Assembly (NCBI GenBank): GCA_000153445.1
Contig: CH672396.1
Location: 529,668 to 593,667 of the forward strand
Direction of reading: 5' to 3'
DNA: 64,000 bases
From: a gamma proteobacterium HTCC2207
GTDB lineage: Bacteria > Pseudomonadota > Gammaproteobacteria > Pseudomonadales > Porticoccaceae
The notes under the pieces were generated by a model. It saw only the letters and a list, made by a program, of their open reading frames with translations, searched no databases and had not been told where the DNA came from. Made by a program: the position numbers and the translations under genes. Below are positions 17,521-27,046 of this stretch, piece after piece (within the stretch, counting starts at the first letter, position 1; the number at the start of each line of letters is the position of its first letter).

Positions 17521-19107
17521 TCAGCAGGCGGTGAGCGGCCAGACCTTGAGGTTGTTCATCTTCATTTTTTCGGCATCCACAAGAAAGCGGACCAAAATAA
17601 AATAGATATCCAGATCAAAGCGATCATCGCTGGGAGTGGCTGACCGCTGGTCGCTCTCGTTTGGGCCTGCAGTCAAATCGGCACTCATACCTGCGCCTAT
17701 ACTTTGCCGAGCATCAGCTAACTGATAGCCATGATCATAGAGATCTTCGATCAGCGTCAGCTTGGCAATATAACGCCAGTTGTGAACCACATGAAAAGCC
17801 ACATGTTCCGGCTCCTGCATATCCCGTTCTTCAATCAAAATTGGACCTGGGTAGGGCCACATTTTAAGCTGATAGGTTTTTAGCGCGGCGCTGACACGCT
17901 CGTTATAGTTCTCTGGGCTCTCGGCGCCATGACAGGCACCAAAGCACTTTTTAAGTTGCGCGCGGAAACAGGGTTTTTGATTGGTGGCAACACTGGTGGT
18001 TGCAGTGGATGATTCCAAGCCAAGCAATTTATGGCAGAGAAAATAATGATCGGCAAGTTTTTCAATTTGCTTTGATGCCTGCCGCGGTGAACGAAATAAA
18101 CCAAAGCGTTCATCGGCACTGTCACTGTCCAGTTCAACCGCTTCTATAGCAATGCGTTGATAGCCATTGCGGTCCTCGTCGCAGCGATATTGATAGAGTT
18201 TTTTAGTTTTTCGCAGCCGGCGGTTATAGAGTGGATACAGCGCCTTAATCTGGTTGCTCTCACGAATTTGTGCGCCTAGGTCACTGGGTGTTTTTTCAAA
18301 ATCTATATGCGCAAGTTTGTTATTAATCTGCAGGTCTTTGGGGTTGCTGTGATCCTGAGAAAAATGGCTCATTACACGGTTGCGAATATGAATACTTTTG
18401 CCAACATAGAGCAGCGCACCATTGGCATCATAAAAATAATAGACCCCAGCTGAGGCAGGTAATTTTTTGATATCGCTGGCTTTTAACAGAGGCGGCAGGG
18501 CTGGATTTTTTAGCAGGCTGGCACAGGTGGCACCAATCTCTTCATCGGAAAACAATGCTGAGGATTTAAGGAAAAACCGCTGGATCATCTCGGCGTCGTC
18601 CAGAGCCCGGTGACGGTTTTCAATCGGCAACTGAAAGCGCTTAATAATTTGGTCGAGACCGTGGCGTTTAAACTGCGGATAGAGGCTGCGGCTAAATTTT
18701 ACCGAACACAGGGGCTTGGCGTTATAACTTATGCCGATGCGCTGAAATTCATTTTTTAAAAAGCCGTAGTCAAAGCGCGCATTGTGTGCCACCAGAGTAC
18801 GGTCATTGAGATAAGTCAGCAGTGTTTCGGCAACTTCAGAGAACAGCGGTGCGCCGCGCAACATGCTGGGTGCTATACCGGTCAGCTTTTGAATAAACGG
18901 CGGCAGCACTGTTTCTGGATCGACAAAGGACTGCCAGCGCTCAAGTACTTTGCCTTGCTCGATAACTAGCAGGCCAATTTCAATAATACGATGGTGAGTG
19001 GCTTTTCCGCCTGTGGTCTCAAGATCGAGCAAGACCATTTTTTCCGGGAATCCACCCGAAAGAGTCTCGGGTGTTGGGGTCTCGTCATCGAGCCAATTTA
19101 GTTGCAT
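17521..19107 (-). CDS. DnaQ-like 3'-5' exonuclease fused to a GIY-YIG nuclease domain
   Basis: A 528-residue two-domain DNA-processing enzyme. The N-terminal DEDDh exonuclease has D28-L-E30, H108-N-A-R-F-D113 and H166-R-A-L-D170. From about residue 215 comes a Cho/UvrC-type GIY-YIG domain (AGVYYFY..LLYVGKS) followed by a UvrC-like helical region with the cysteines KKCFGACHG. The fusion is known in actinobacterial and other Cho-like proteins. A role in nucleotide excision or repair of DNA ends is likely, near the 3' side of a lesion as for Cho. I choose the ATG at 19107; the frame opens 33 bases earlier at a TTG that would overlap the upstream flavin oxidoreductase gene. Confidence 0.85.
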   Translation of the reverse strand: MQLNWLDDETPTPETLSGGFPEKMVLLDLETTGGKATHHRIIEIGLLVIEQGKVLERWQSFVDPETVLPPFIQKLTGIAPSMLRGAPLFSEVAETLLTYLNDRTLVAHNARFDYGFLKNEFQRIGISYNAKPLCSVKFSRSLYPQFKRHGLDQIIKRFQLPIENRHRALDDAEMIQRFFLKSSALFSDEEIGATCASLLKNPALPPLLKASDIKKLPASAGVYYFYDANGALLYVGKSIHIRNRVMSHFSQDHSNPKDLQINNKLAHIDFEKTPSDLGAQIRESNQIKALYPLYNRRLRKTKKLYQYRCDEDRNGYQRIAIEAVELDSDSADERFGLFRSPRQASKQIEKLADHYFLCHKLLGLESSTATTSVATNQKPCFRAQLKKCFGACHGAESPENYNERVSAALKTYQLKMWPYPGPILIEERDMQEPEHVAFHVVHNWRYIAKLTLIEDLYDHGYQLADARQSIGAGMSADLTAGPNESDQRSATPSDDRFDLDIYFILVRFLVDAEKMKMNNLKVWPLTAC

Positions 19108-19126
19108 TGAATTACTTTTTATTCTG

Positions 19127-20203
19127 TCACTCAGCGACAAAACCCTTCCAGCTTCTCATGTAATTGACAAAGGTTTCACTTAGCCCTTCGCTGCGCAAGT
19201 GCTCTGCTGAGACGGGGTTGCTTACCGGCTGAAAATCCCCATCAGCTTGCATCTTTTTTGGGTAGTCATGGTGCAAAATCGCGGCGCGGCCGAGCAGAAC
19301 AAAGTCGATGTCGGCAGCCATCGCCTGGCGGATTTCTTCGGGTGTGCGAAGTTTGCCGGCGATACCCAGAGCCACATTGCCGCGCTCTAGCTCAGTGAAA
19401 TAAGACAGCAGTGTGCGGCCCTTAAACGCTTCCTCTACGGGTTCTTTAAAGACATCCCAGAGTGACATATCGAGAAAGTCGATCTTACCTTCGCTGAGTA
19501 CGGTTCTTGTGAAGTCGATGATGTCGCCGAGTTCCACATCAAAGCGCTCAGGCGAGAGGCGCAGGCCGAGAATAAAATCACTGCTGCAGCGGGCGCGTAT
19601 GCCATCGATAATATCGCGAATAAGTCGACCGCGATTTTCCACGCTACCACCATACTGATCTTGGCGTTGATTGATGCTGCCACTTAAGAACTGCGCCAGA
19701 ATATAACCGTGGGCACCATGAATCTCGACGCCTTCAAAGCCGGCTTTTTCAGCGCGCTCGGCGGCGGTAATAAAATCTTCGCCAAGCTGCTCGACTTCTT
19801 CGGTGGTCATGGCGCGAGCGCCATATTCTTCATTATCCGATGGGCACAGCGGTGGCTCGCCAATCAAGTCAGTGGGTGAGCGCATACCGGCGTGATGCAG
19901 TTGCACCAAAGAAACACTATCGTGTTCCTTGATGCCCTCAGCAAGACGACTGAGACCCTCGAGATGGTGGTCAGAGAAAATACCCAACTGCCCGGGAAAA
20001 CCTTGCCCAGCAGCCTGAACGTGCGCAGCACAGGTCATAGTCAGTGAGAAACCGCCGACAGCGCGCTGAGTCAGCCAGTGATATTCATCGTCAGATAGGG
20101 TCCCGTCGATATGGCTCTGGGAGTTGGTGAGTGGCGCTAAAATAAAACGGTTTTTTAAGGTTGCGCCAGAGGCCAGTGTGAGTGGCTGGAAAATATCGGT
20201 CAT
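19127..20203 (-). CDS. NADH:flavin oxidoreductase / Old Yellow Enzyme family
   Basis: A 358-residue FMN TIM-barrel enzyme of typical OYE length. It shows NRFILAPLTNSQS at the N-terminus, QLHHAGMRS, H162 and H165 in IHGAHGYILAQFLSGSINQR, DQYGGS, and FVLLGRAAI near the C-terminus. It would reduce electron-poor double bonds with NAD(P)H. It is 19 bases upstream of the exonuclease/GIY-YIG gene on the same strand; whether they form a functional unit is unclear. It is more similar in outline to YqjM-type than to the longer family member at 16237. Confidence 0.85.
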   Translation of the reverse strand: MTDIFQPLTLASGATLKNRFILAPLTNSQSHIDGTLSDDEYHWLTQRAVGGFSLTMTCAAHVQAAGQGFPGQLGIFSDHHLEGLSRLAEGIKEHDSVSLVQLHHAGMRSPTDLIGEPPLCPSDNEEYGARAMTTEEVEQLGEDFITAAERAEKAGFEGVEIHGAHGYILAQFLSGSINQRQDQYGGSVENRGRLIRDIIDGIRARCSSDFILGLRLSPERFDVELGDIIDFTRTVLSEGKIDFLDMSLWDVFKEPVEEAFKGRTLLSYFTELERGNVALGIAGKLRTPEEIRQAMAADIDFVLLGRAAILHHDYPKKMQADGDFQPVSNPVSAEHLRSEGLSETFVNYMRSWKGFVAE

Positions 20204-20229
20204 AGAATTCTTCTTATTATGCGTAATTT

Positions 20230-20255
20230 GGCCCCAAGCTTTTAGCTTTGGGGCC
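20230..20255 (-). terminator. Strong GC hairpin between acylase and OYE genes
   Basis: GGCCCCAAGCT pairs with AGC-T-TTGGGGCC around a TTT loop, an 11-pair helix with one bulge. It lies downstream of the penicillin acylase gene on the minus strand and before the OYE start. The run after it is only AAATT, so termination may be Rho-assisted. Confidence 0.55.
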
Positions 20256-20308
20256 GTTAATCGATTGCTGAGTTTATTACTCAGGTTTGCTTGTTGCGCT
20301 TGGTCTCC

Positions 20309-20394
20309 GGTCTTACTCTCCAGGTCTTACTCTCCGGTCCTAAGCTACGGGCTTTCTCTACAGGCTTATTTTACGAGCGTACTCTACAGGCTTA
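20309..20394. repeat. Short direct repeats around the acylase stop codon
   Basis: GGTCTTACTCTCC occurs at 20309-20321 and 20323-20335. CTCTACAGGCTTA occurs at 20356-20368 and 20382-20394, the second copy including the acylase stop. The 14- and 26-bp periods suggest slippage-generated duplication of the 3' end of the gene. Confidence 0.65.
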
Positions 20395-22512
20395 CTCGCC
20401 AGGTCGATAGCGCCGCAGTAGTTTATCTTTGCGCGACTCAGAATCAAATAGTGGGTCGTGCAAAATTTCGGCTGTGTAGTCTTTGGCCTGATCGGCATAG
20501 TGAGGAGACTGAGTGTCCAAGGTGGCCGCGCCAAACTGATGCACGCCACGAATCTTTTGCACCCCTTGAGCGTCCCAAGAGACAAAGTAGTAGAGGCCAT
20601 CGCCGGCTATATTAGTCTGATAGCCATCTTCCTCCATACCCAGAGCGTAAATGGCCCTCAAGGTATCGGGACCACCGCCTACTGGCAGGTTTAGGTCGCC
20701 GCGCACATGGCGGTTAACATCACCCCAGAGTGGATCTATGCGGCCCGTGGCGGCCATTAGCCTGTCGGCACAGGAATAGAACGCGTCGGCCACATCCGGT
20801 GTCGGCTCGCCTTTTTGTTCGGCCAGCCATTCGACTCCAATTACACAGGTGGATATAGCCGCGCCGCGGTTTTCGATATCGGTAGAGAGATCCCAGTCGC
20901 GAATAACTGCCTGGGCATCTATGTAGGATTGCTGTGCAGAGTCAGCTAAGGGCAGGTTAATAGCGCCCTGTAAAAATCTCACTGCTCGGGAATTGGGGCT
21001 GTATTTTTTGTCATGCTTAATCTGTGAGAACTCGTCTTCAGAGATTGGGCTGAGCTCGGCAAACATTTCCAAGCCACGCACGGCACGATTTGTCATGCGT
21101 GTTGGGAAGCCATCTTCCGGCCGATAGTCAGCAATTTTCGGGTTACTGCCTGTAGCGGTGACAAAGAATGGAGACTGATTGGCGCTGTGAATAAAACCGG
21201 ACTCTGGGTTAATCACCTGAGGCAGTTTGTCGAACGCCATATAGTCCTGCCAGATCAGACTGCTGTCATCGCCAGGTAAATACTGCGACCAATCGTAACC
21301 ACCCACCCGCACAGGGGTAAGCGAGTTGTGCACAAACATAATATTGCTGTCGCGGTCGGCGTAGACAAAATTAAAGCTCGCAAAGCTGTGAATACGCAGT
21401 GCATCGCGCCATTGCTCTAGGTTTTGCGCTTTGTTCATGGCCAGCCACTGTTCCACTTGGCGCATCTTGCCCATGCCGGCATAGCGAATCGCATAGGTGC
21501 CATGATCAGTCTGCAATACCGGGCCGTGGATTGAGCGCAGGCCAAGCTCGGAGGTGGTCCAAGGCAGGAAACCCCATAACTTTACGTCTACGCTCAGCTC
21601 GGTGACCTCGAGGTCCCGCCATTCACCATCTATGCGATAGCGCAGTGGGTCTTCAGGATCTATATCCAGCACATAGACATCCACCAGATCCGGTTTGTTG
21701 ACCGTTGCGCCCCAGGCAATATTTTCATTAAAACCGACACCTATGGTGGCGCTGCCAGGAAACAGGCCGCCCATGGCATTCAAACCTTCACCACTTTGAA
21801 TATGGGCTTCATACCAGGCTACAGGGCCGGTGGTGGGCTGATGGGAGTTGATGGCTAAGCGAGTTGCGCCATCTGTACTATTGAGTGGGGATATAGCCGT
21901 GGCATTGGATCCTACCGGCAGGCCGTTATAGATAACCCCGTTAGCGGTGCTGATGGGTTGTTGACGTTCGCTGCTTAAGACTTCCTTTAATACCCCATCA
22001 AAACCGTAAAACAGGATATGACGAAACATATAGCCGGCAATAATATCTTTACCGGTCACTGGCAGATCGGCCACGGCTCGTTCGGGGTTCAGGGCAGCAT
22101 AGTAATTTAAGCCATCGGCATAGGCCTCGATATAGGCGCGAATCTCTGGTGATAGTCCGCTGCTGTAATGCGCATCTATGTCATCCCAGATACCCAGCCA
22201 CTTGACCAAAAAATCAGTGATCGCCGAATCCGGCCCCTTGGTCTTGGCTGCGGTGCCGCGATAGAAATCGATGGTGTCGTAAACCAGCTCCCAGTTGTCC
22301 TCAGCCTGAGCATAGGCAAAGCCAAAAGCGGCATCTACATCGCGTTCGCCAATAACATGGGGCACGCCGCGGATATCCCGCTCAATTACTACATTGTATT
22401 TGTCGCCGAGATTTTGATAGTCGGCGGCGGGGAATTTTTCCGCACAGCTGGTGGTCAGCAGTGCAAGGCCGGTTATTAATGCGGCGCTTAGGAATTTTGG
22501 AGTCAGTGACAT
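20392..22512 (-). CDS. Lipoprotein penicillin acylase family (Ntn) hydrolase
   Basis: A 706-residue Ntn-hydrolase precursor of the penicillin G/AHL acylase family. A lipoprotein signal ends at Cys23 (LLTTSC). The alpha chain contains RDIRGVPHVIGERDVDAAFGFAYAQAEDN. Autocleavage is predicted before S202 in LPVG-SNATA, leaving Ser as nucleophile of the beta chain; NSHQP follows about 20 residues later. Family members cleave amide bonds of beta-lactams, acyl-homoserine lactones or acyl peptides in the periplasm. Lipid anchoring is not typical of PvdQ or PGA. The substrate is not readable; acyl-amide scavenging or quorum quenching are both possible. Confidence 0.9.
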   Translation of the reverse strand: MSLTPKFLSAALITGLALLTTSCAEKFPAADYQNLGDKYNVVIERDIRGVPHVIGERDVDAAFGFAYAQAEDNWELVYDTIDFYRGTAAKTKGPDSAITDFLVKWLGIWDDIDAHYSSGLSPEIRAYIEAYADGLNYYAALNPERAVADLPVTGKDIIAGYMFRHILFYGFDGVLKEVLSSERQQPISTANGVIYNGLPVGSNATAISPLNSTDGATRLAINSHQPTTGPVAWYEAHIQSGEGLNAMGGLFPGSATIGVGFNENIAWGATVNKPDLVDVYVLDIDPEDPLRYRIDGEWRDLEVTELSVDVKLWGFLPWTTSELGLRSIHGPVLQTDHGTYAIRYAGMGKMRQVEQWLAMNKAQNLEQWRDALRIHSFASFNFVYADRDSNIMFVHNSLTPVRVGGYDWSQYLPGDDSSLIWQDYMAFDKLPQVINPESGFIHSANQSPFFVTATGSNPKIADYRPEDGFPTRMTNRAVRGLEMFAELSPISEDEFSQIKHDKKYSPNSRAVRFLQGAINLPLADSAQQSYIDAQAVIRDWDLSTDIENRGAAISTCVIGVEWLAEQKGEPTPDVADAFYSCADRLMAATGRIDPLWGDVNRHVRGDLNLPVGGGPDTLRAIYALGMEEDGYQTNIAGDGLYYFVSWDAQGVQKIRGVHQFGAATLDTQSPHYADQAKDYTAEILHDPLFDSESRKDKLLRRYRPGE

Positions 22513-22685
22513 TTTGGGTCCCCTATTATTGTTTTTATTCTTGTTAAGGGTTTACGTTGTTGGTCTGGCCGTCGATCAGTTTGGCTTATTGTGCGCGGTT
22601 TTTAGAAGCAGGTATAGGGCGCGCGCAGCGATTCAATTGCGACGCTAGATCTTGCGGTGAAGCGGTGGAGCGGCCGAGCAAGAAG

Positions 22686-23936
22686 CTAAGCCGCCGCCGC
22701 ATCAACGCTGGGAATCTCTTCCTCAACATGCAACACAGTACCCACCGGCACGGTGGCCGCCTGCAATGTACTCTGAACCTTGTACTCTAGAGGTAGGGCG
22801 GGGATTGTTAGCACGCGCCAAATACTGATGCCGCCAAGCAGCAACAGACAGGAGGCGAGCAGAATAAAAAACGACTGCAAACCAAAGATCTCAAGCCAGA
22901 ATACCGCGGTTATAGGGCCAGTAACTGAGGTCAGACCAGCGATCAAAATCACTGTGCCACTGGCGGGAATAATCTCTCTTGGGCGCAGGTGATCATTGGT
23001 CAGTGCGACGACCAAGGAGTACAGCGATAGTGAGAAGCCCCCAAACAGAAACGTCAGAAAGTAGAGTCTTCCCGAAGCCTGGGTTTCAAAGCTAATAATG
23101 ATCGCCACCACCACAGCTGCCAAGCAGGAGTAACCTATAACCCAGCGTCGATCCATAGCGTCGGACAGTTTGCCCAGAGGCCAGGGGAAGAGCATGCCAC
23201 CGGCCATCATCGCAGCCATAAAGTTGGCTACTTCAGCAATACTAAAGCCGAGTTTGGTGGCGTATACCGCCCCCATGCCAAACAGAATGCTCGAGACCCA
23301 CTGGGAGAGAATAATACCGGTCACACCCATGGGAGTGCGATGCCAGAGGTGGCCGATGCTAACGCGCTCGGTTTCCTCCGGCGGCGGCGTTGCAATCACT
23401 GAGAGCAGGATCGGCACAGCGGCAACACTCACCATCACTGAGATTAAGATAAATAGCTCGAAGCCTGCGGGGCTGGCCAGGTTAAGCATAAACTGCCCGG
23501 CGCAAATACCGGACAACAGAATGGCAGTGTAAATCGCCAGTATCTGTCCGCGGTTGGTGTTGCTCGAAGCTTGATTGAGCCAGCTCTCGGCGACTACATA
23601 AATAGTCGAAAAGGCAAATCCGGTGAGTAGACGCATCAGTGCCCAGGCCCATGGATCAACATAGAGCGCATGAATCAAAATGGTCACAGAGGCCACCGCT
23701 GAAAGGGCCGCAAATATGCGAATGTGTCCGACTCGCTCGATCAGTGCTGGTGTGAGGCGCGAACCGATCATAAAACCGGCAAAATAACAGGACATCAGCA
23801 GGGCGATTAGGTAGTCATCAAAGCCTTCAATTTCCGCGCGAATACCCAGCAGACTGTTTTGTACGCCCACGGCGAGGCCGATCAGAGCGAGTCCGATAAA
23901 CAGCGGCCAAAGGTTGATCATAGTCCGTAATGGCAT
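22686..23936 (-). CDS. MFS transporter, YcaD-like
   Basis: A 12-helix major facilitator of about 416 residues. The start of TM1 is MINLWPLFIGLALIGLAVGVQNSLL; the loop GSRLTPALIERVGHIRIF is the A-type motif, and the second half has PLGKLSDAMDRRWV. It resembles YcaD-type permeases of unknown substrate. I use the ATG at 23936; the frame runs on to a TTG at 24005, and an AGGAG at about 23985 leaves an upstream non-ATG start possible. A cytoplasmic tail of about 25 residues ends the protein. The 170 bases between it and the acylase gene hold no feature I can support. Confidence 0.85.
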   Translation of the reverse strand: MPLRTMINLWPLFIGLALIGLAVGVQNSLLGIRAEIEGFDDYLIALLMSCYFAGFMIGSRLTPALIERVGHIRIFAALSAVASVTILIHALYVDPWAWALMRLLTGFAFSTIYVVAESWLNQASSNTNRGQILAIYTAILLSGICAGQFMLNLASPAGFELFILISVMVSVAAVPILLSVIATPPPEETERVSIGHLWHRTPMGVTGIILSQWVSSILFGMGAVYATKLGFSIAEVANFMAAMMAGGMLFPWPLGKLSDAMDRRWVIGYSCLAAVVVAIIISFETQASGRLYFLTFLFGGFSLSLYSLVVALTNDHLRPREIIPASGTVILIAGLTSVTGPITAVFWLEIFGLQSFFILLASCLLLLGGISIWRVLTIPALPLEYKVQSTLQAATVPVGTVLHVEEEIPSVDAAAA

Positions 23937-24098
23937 GGGCGAATTTGTCCAATTAAGATGCGATTGCAATTGGCGCCACAGTACTCCTAAAGTTAAAAAA
24001 CACAAAGCATCTTTTGCACTAAAATAAGCCTATAATCGCGTTTTTTCTGGCTGCTCACTGCCAGTACAAGAGGACGCTTTTAAACGCGCTTAAGAAAT

Positions 24099-24668
24099 AT
24101 GTCTGTGGTTGCATTTAGTCTAGTCGAACAACATATCCGCACCTGGCTGCAGAGCTTTATTGTCGAGCTTAATCTGTGTCCATTTGCGCGGCCGTTGATC
24201 GCTGATCCGGCACTGCGTATCCATGTTTGTGAGGCTAATAATCTTGAACAACTGCACCATGCATTTCTCTCTGAGCTGGACTTGGTTCAGCAGAGCAGTG
24301 AGGGTGAAATCGCCACTAGCCTGTTAGTGATGCCCAACATATTGCAGCGATTTGAAGACTACCTAGAGTTCCTCGGTGACGCCGAAGCTATGTTGGAAGA
24401 GCTGGGGCTTGACCATATGATTCAGCTGGCCAGTTTTCATCCCCAGTACCTGTTTGATGGCGAAGATAAAGACAGCGCCAGCCACTTTAGCAATCGCTCT
24501 CCCTATCCGCTGATTCATTTTTTGCGTGAAGAGATGGTCACCGCTGCACTGGACAATGTCGATATGCCGCAGCAGATTCCCGAGCGCAATATTGCCCTGT
24601 TAGAAGGCATGGGTCGCGAGACCGTCGCAGCACGCTGGGCGGCCCTAACGGCTGACGAACAAAAATGA
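24099..24668 (+). CDS. DUF1415 family protein
   Basis: A 189-residue protein matching DUF1415 throughout: TWLQSFIVELNLCPFARPL near the start, LDLVQQ, a central LEFLGDAEAMLEELGL, IQLASFHPQYLFDG and NRSPYPLIHFLREE. The family is common in gammaproteobacteria and has no assigned function. A TATAAT at 24031-24036 may be its -10 box. Its stop overlaps the flavoprotein gene by four bases (ATGA), implying translational coupling. Confidence 0.85.
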   Translation: MSVVAFSLVEQHIRTWLQSFIVELNLCPFARPLIADPALRIHVCEANNLEQLHHAFLSELDLVQQSSEGEIATSLLVMPNILQRFEDYLEFLGDAEAMLEELGLDHMIQLASFHPQYLFDGEDKDSASHFSNRSPYPLIHFLREEMVTAALDNVDMPQQIPERNIALLEGMGRETVAARWAALTADEQK

Positions 24669-25870
24669 AAAATCCTGATGTGATTATTATTGGTGGCGGT
24701 GCTGCCGGACTGTTTTGTGCCTTTACCGCTGCCCAGCGGGGCCAGTCTGTTGTAGTTCTCGACAGCAGTAATAAAGTGGGCAAAAAAATCCTGATGTCTG
24801 GGGGCGGTCGCTGCAACTTTACTAACCTCGACATTACGCCAGAAAATTATCTCTGTAATAACCCGCACTTCTGTATCTCCGCGCTCAATCGCTACAACCA
24901 ATGGCAGTTTATCGAGCTGGTGGAGAGCCATGGTATCGCCTACCACGAGCGCAAACATGGCGAGTTGTTTTGCGATGAGTCGGCAAAAGATATTCTCACC
25001 ATGCTCCTCGATGAATGCCAGCGAGCCGGTGTGGTAATTAAAACCAAATGTGAGATCAAGTCTGTAAAGGCTGTTGATAAAGCGGGTGAAGAGAACCAGA
25101 GATATGGCCTGCAAACCTCTGCGGGTCAGTACCAGTGCAGGTCACTGGTTATCGCCACAGGCGGCCTTTCGATCCCCACCATGGGTGCCAGCGGCTTTGG
25201 TTATGAGATCGCCGAGCAGTTTGGTTTAAGCCTGCTGCCGCGCACCGCGGGCTTAGTGCCCTTTACCTTTAGTGATGGCATCAAACAGATTTCAGAGACC
25301 CTGTCTGGGTTGGCAGTGGATGTGGATATGTCGGCCAATGGCATCAGCTTTCGCGAGAATATGCTCTTTACTCACCGTGGTATCAGCGGTCCTGCAGCCC
25401 TACAGTTATCCAGCTATTGGAAGCCGGGGCAGGCTATTGGGGTGAATTTACTCCCAGATAACAATGCTGCGGAGTTACTCCTCGGCTATAAGAAAACCAG
25501 TGCCAAGAGTTTGCTGCGCAATCTATTATCTCAGCATCTCTCGAAAGGTTTGGTATTGGCATTGCAGACATTGCACTGGCCCAAGTATGCGGAAACCGCC
25601 ATGGCAGAAATTCCCGATGCTCAGCTATTGGCCGTGGCTCAACAGCTTGCCGATTGGCAACTAAAACCTTCTGGAACCGAGGGTTATCGCACCGCCGAAG
25701 TCACCCTCTGCGGCGTGGATACCGATCAGCTATCGTCAAAAACCATGGAATGTAAAACCCAGCCCGGGCTGTATTTTGTCGGTGAAGTGGTGGATGTGAC
25801 CGGCCATTTGGGAGGGTATAACTTTCAGTGGGCCTGGGCTTCAGGCTATGCAGCGGGGCAGTACGTCTAG
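24665..25870 (+). CDS. BaiN/HI0933-type FAD-dependent oxidoreductase
   Basis: A 401-residue flavoprotein of the YhiN/HI0933 family. The Rossmann FAD motif is IIGGGAAGL at 7-15, followed by the signature KVGKKILMSGGGRCNFTN at about 38-55. The C-terminal GLYFVGEVVDVTGHLGGYNFQWAWASGYAAG closes the FAD site. Most members have no proven substrate; BaiN from gut clostridia reduces bile acid intermediates. Coupled to the DUF1415 gene by an ATGA overlap, so the two products may act together. Confidence 0.9.
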   Translation: MKNPDVIIIGGGAAGLFCAFTAAQRGQSVVVLDSSNKVGKKILMSGGGRCNFTNLDITPENYLCNNPHFCISALNRYNQWQFIELVESHGIAYHERKHGELFCDESAKDILTMLLDECQRAGVVIKTKCEIKSVKAVDKAGEENQRYGLQTSAGQYQCRSLVIATGGLSIPTMGASGFGYEIAEQFGLSLLPRTAGLVPFTFSDGIKQISETLSGLAVDVDMSANGISFRENMLFTHRGISGPAALQLSSYWKPGQAIGVNLLPDNNAAELLLGYKKTSAKSLLRNLLSQHLSKGLVLALQTLHWPKYAETAMAEIPDAQLLAVAQQLADWQLKPSGTEGYRTAEVTLCGVDTDQLSSKTMECKTQPGLYFVGEVVDVTGHLGGYNFQWAWASGYAAGQYV

Positions 25871-25881
25871 GCATTAACCGC

Positions 25882-26820
25882 CTAGCGGCGGTTAGCTTTG
25901 GCCTTGCGGCGGCGCGCGGCAACCTTTTCCAGGCGCAGTTTCTCGCGCTCTTCTTTCTCGGCTCTCAACACTTCGACCTGTTTCATTTCGAGATCAATAA
26001 CCGCTGGTGTTTCGAAGGTTATATTACCCAGAGTGCCAGCGCGCAGTTCATTGACAAAGATTGTTGAAACCCGCTCCAGATCTACCTGTCCGCCGCCACG
26101 TAGGCAGCCGCGCTGAGCGCCAATAATCTCCAACAGCTCAATCTCACTGTGAGGCAGAGTCTCAAACTTAAAGCGTTTTTGCAGCAATTCAGGGTATTTT
26201 TCCAGCAGGAAGTCAGCGGCAAAAAATGCCACATCCTCATAGCTTACTGCGGTATTTTTAATCGCCCCTGTAGTCGCCAATCTATAACTGCCATTGGGAT
26301 TCTCGATTTTCGGCCACAGAATTCCCGGGGTATCCAACAGCATAATGCCATTGCGCAGATTGATTTTTTGCTGGCCTTTGGTCACTGCAGGTTCATTGCC
26401 GGTCTTGGCAATATGGCGCCCGGCAAGGCTATTGATCAGCGATGACTTGCCGACATTGGGAATGCCGGTAACCATCACCAAGGTATTGCGACCCTCTTTC
26501 TGGGGGCAGAGCTTATTGATCAGATCAATAACCTGCTTGCTCGGATCAAAGTGCTGCAGATCCAACGCCATAGTCTTGGTGTTGTCCTGCTGTTCATAGT
26601 AGTCCTGCCAGACCTGAGTGATTTCAGGGTCGGCAAGATCGCACTTGTTAAGGATCTTGATCGACGGCTTCTCGGTGACCAAGTCCTGAATAAACGGGTT
26701 TGAGCTGCTAAAGGGAATTCTTGCGTCGAGCACCTCAATCACCAGATTGACCAATGGTAATGATTCGATCATCTCGTTGCTGGCCTTGCGCATATGGCCG
26801 GGGTACCAATGTATCGACAT
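25882..26820 (-). CDS. Ribosome biogenesis GTPase, YlqF/RbgA type
   Basis: A 312-residue circularly permuted GTPase. Motif G4 (N58-K-C-D61) comes before G1 (GIPNVGKSS, 118-126) and G3 (D163-T-P-G166), the order diagnostic of this family. The start MSIHWYPGHMRKA is conserved. RbgA-type proteins bind the late 50S subunit in the cytoplasm. The C-terminus is a basic tail (KVAARRRKAKANRR) suited to rRNA contact. Converges with the flavoprotein gene, 11 bases apart. Confidence 0.9.
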   Translation of the reverse strand: MSIHWYPGHMRKASNEMIESLPLVNLVIEVLDARIPFSSSNPFIQDLVTEKPSIKILNKCDLADPEITQVWQDYYEQQDNTKTMALDLQHFDPSKQVIDLINKLCPQKEGRNTLVMVTGIPNVGKSSLINSLAGRHIAKTGNEPAVTKGQQKINLRNGIMLLDTPGILWPKIENPNGSYRLATTGAIKNTAVSYEDVAFFAADFLLEKYPELLQKRFKFETLPHSEIELLEIIGAQRGCLRGGGQVDLERVSTIFVNELRAGTLGNITFETPAVIDLEMKQVEVLRAEKEEREKLRLEKVAARRRKAKANRR

Positions 26821-27046
26821 TTAGAGATTCTCTGGTATTTGAACAGCTTGTTCGGTGCCGAGGGCACGGATGGGCGCATTTTCGGGGGCGCGGCGTTTAA
26901 AAGCAAACCTTAAGTCAGGCCGCAGTATACAGCAAGGCCCCGCCGCTTCACCTACGACTGCAGCTACAACTCCACCTTTAACTGCAACTTCGCGTAACCG
27001 CAGTGTGATCCCAACAGTTGTTCTCGAAGATCCCTAGCACAGCGTC

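Noticed and set aside
22513-22685. Small gene between the acylase and the MFS transporter
   Set aside because: Short frames exist on both strands, but none has a ribosome site, a plausible composition or a family.
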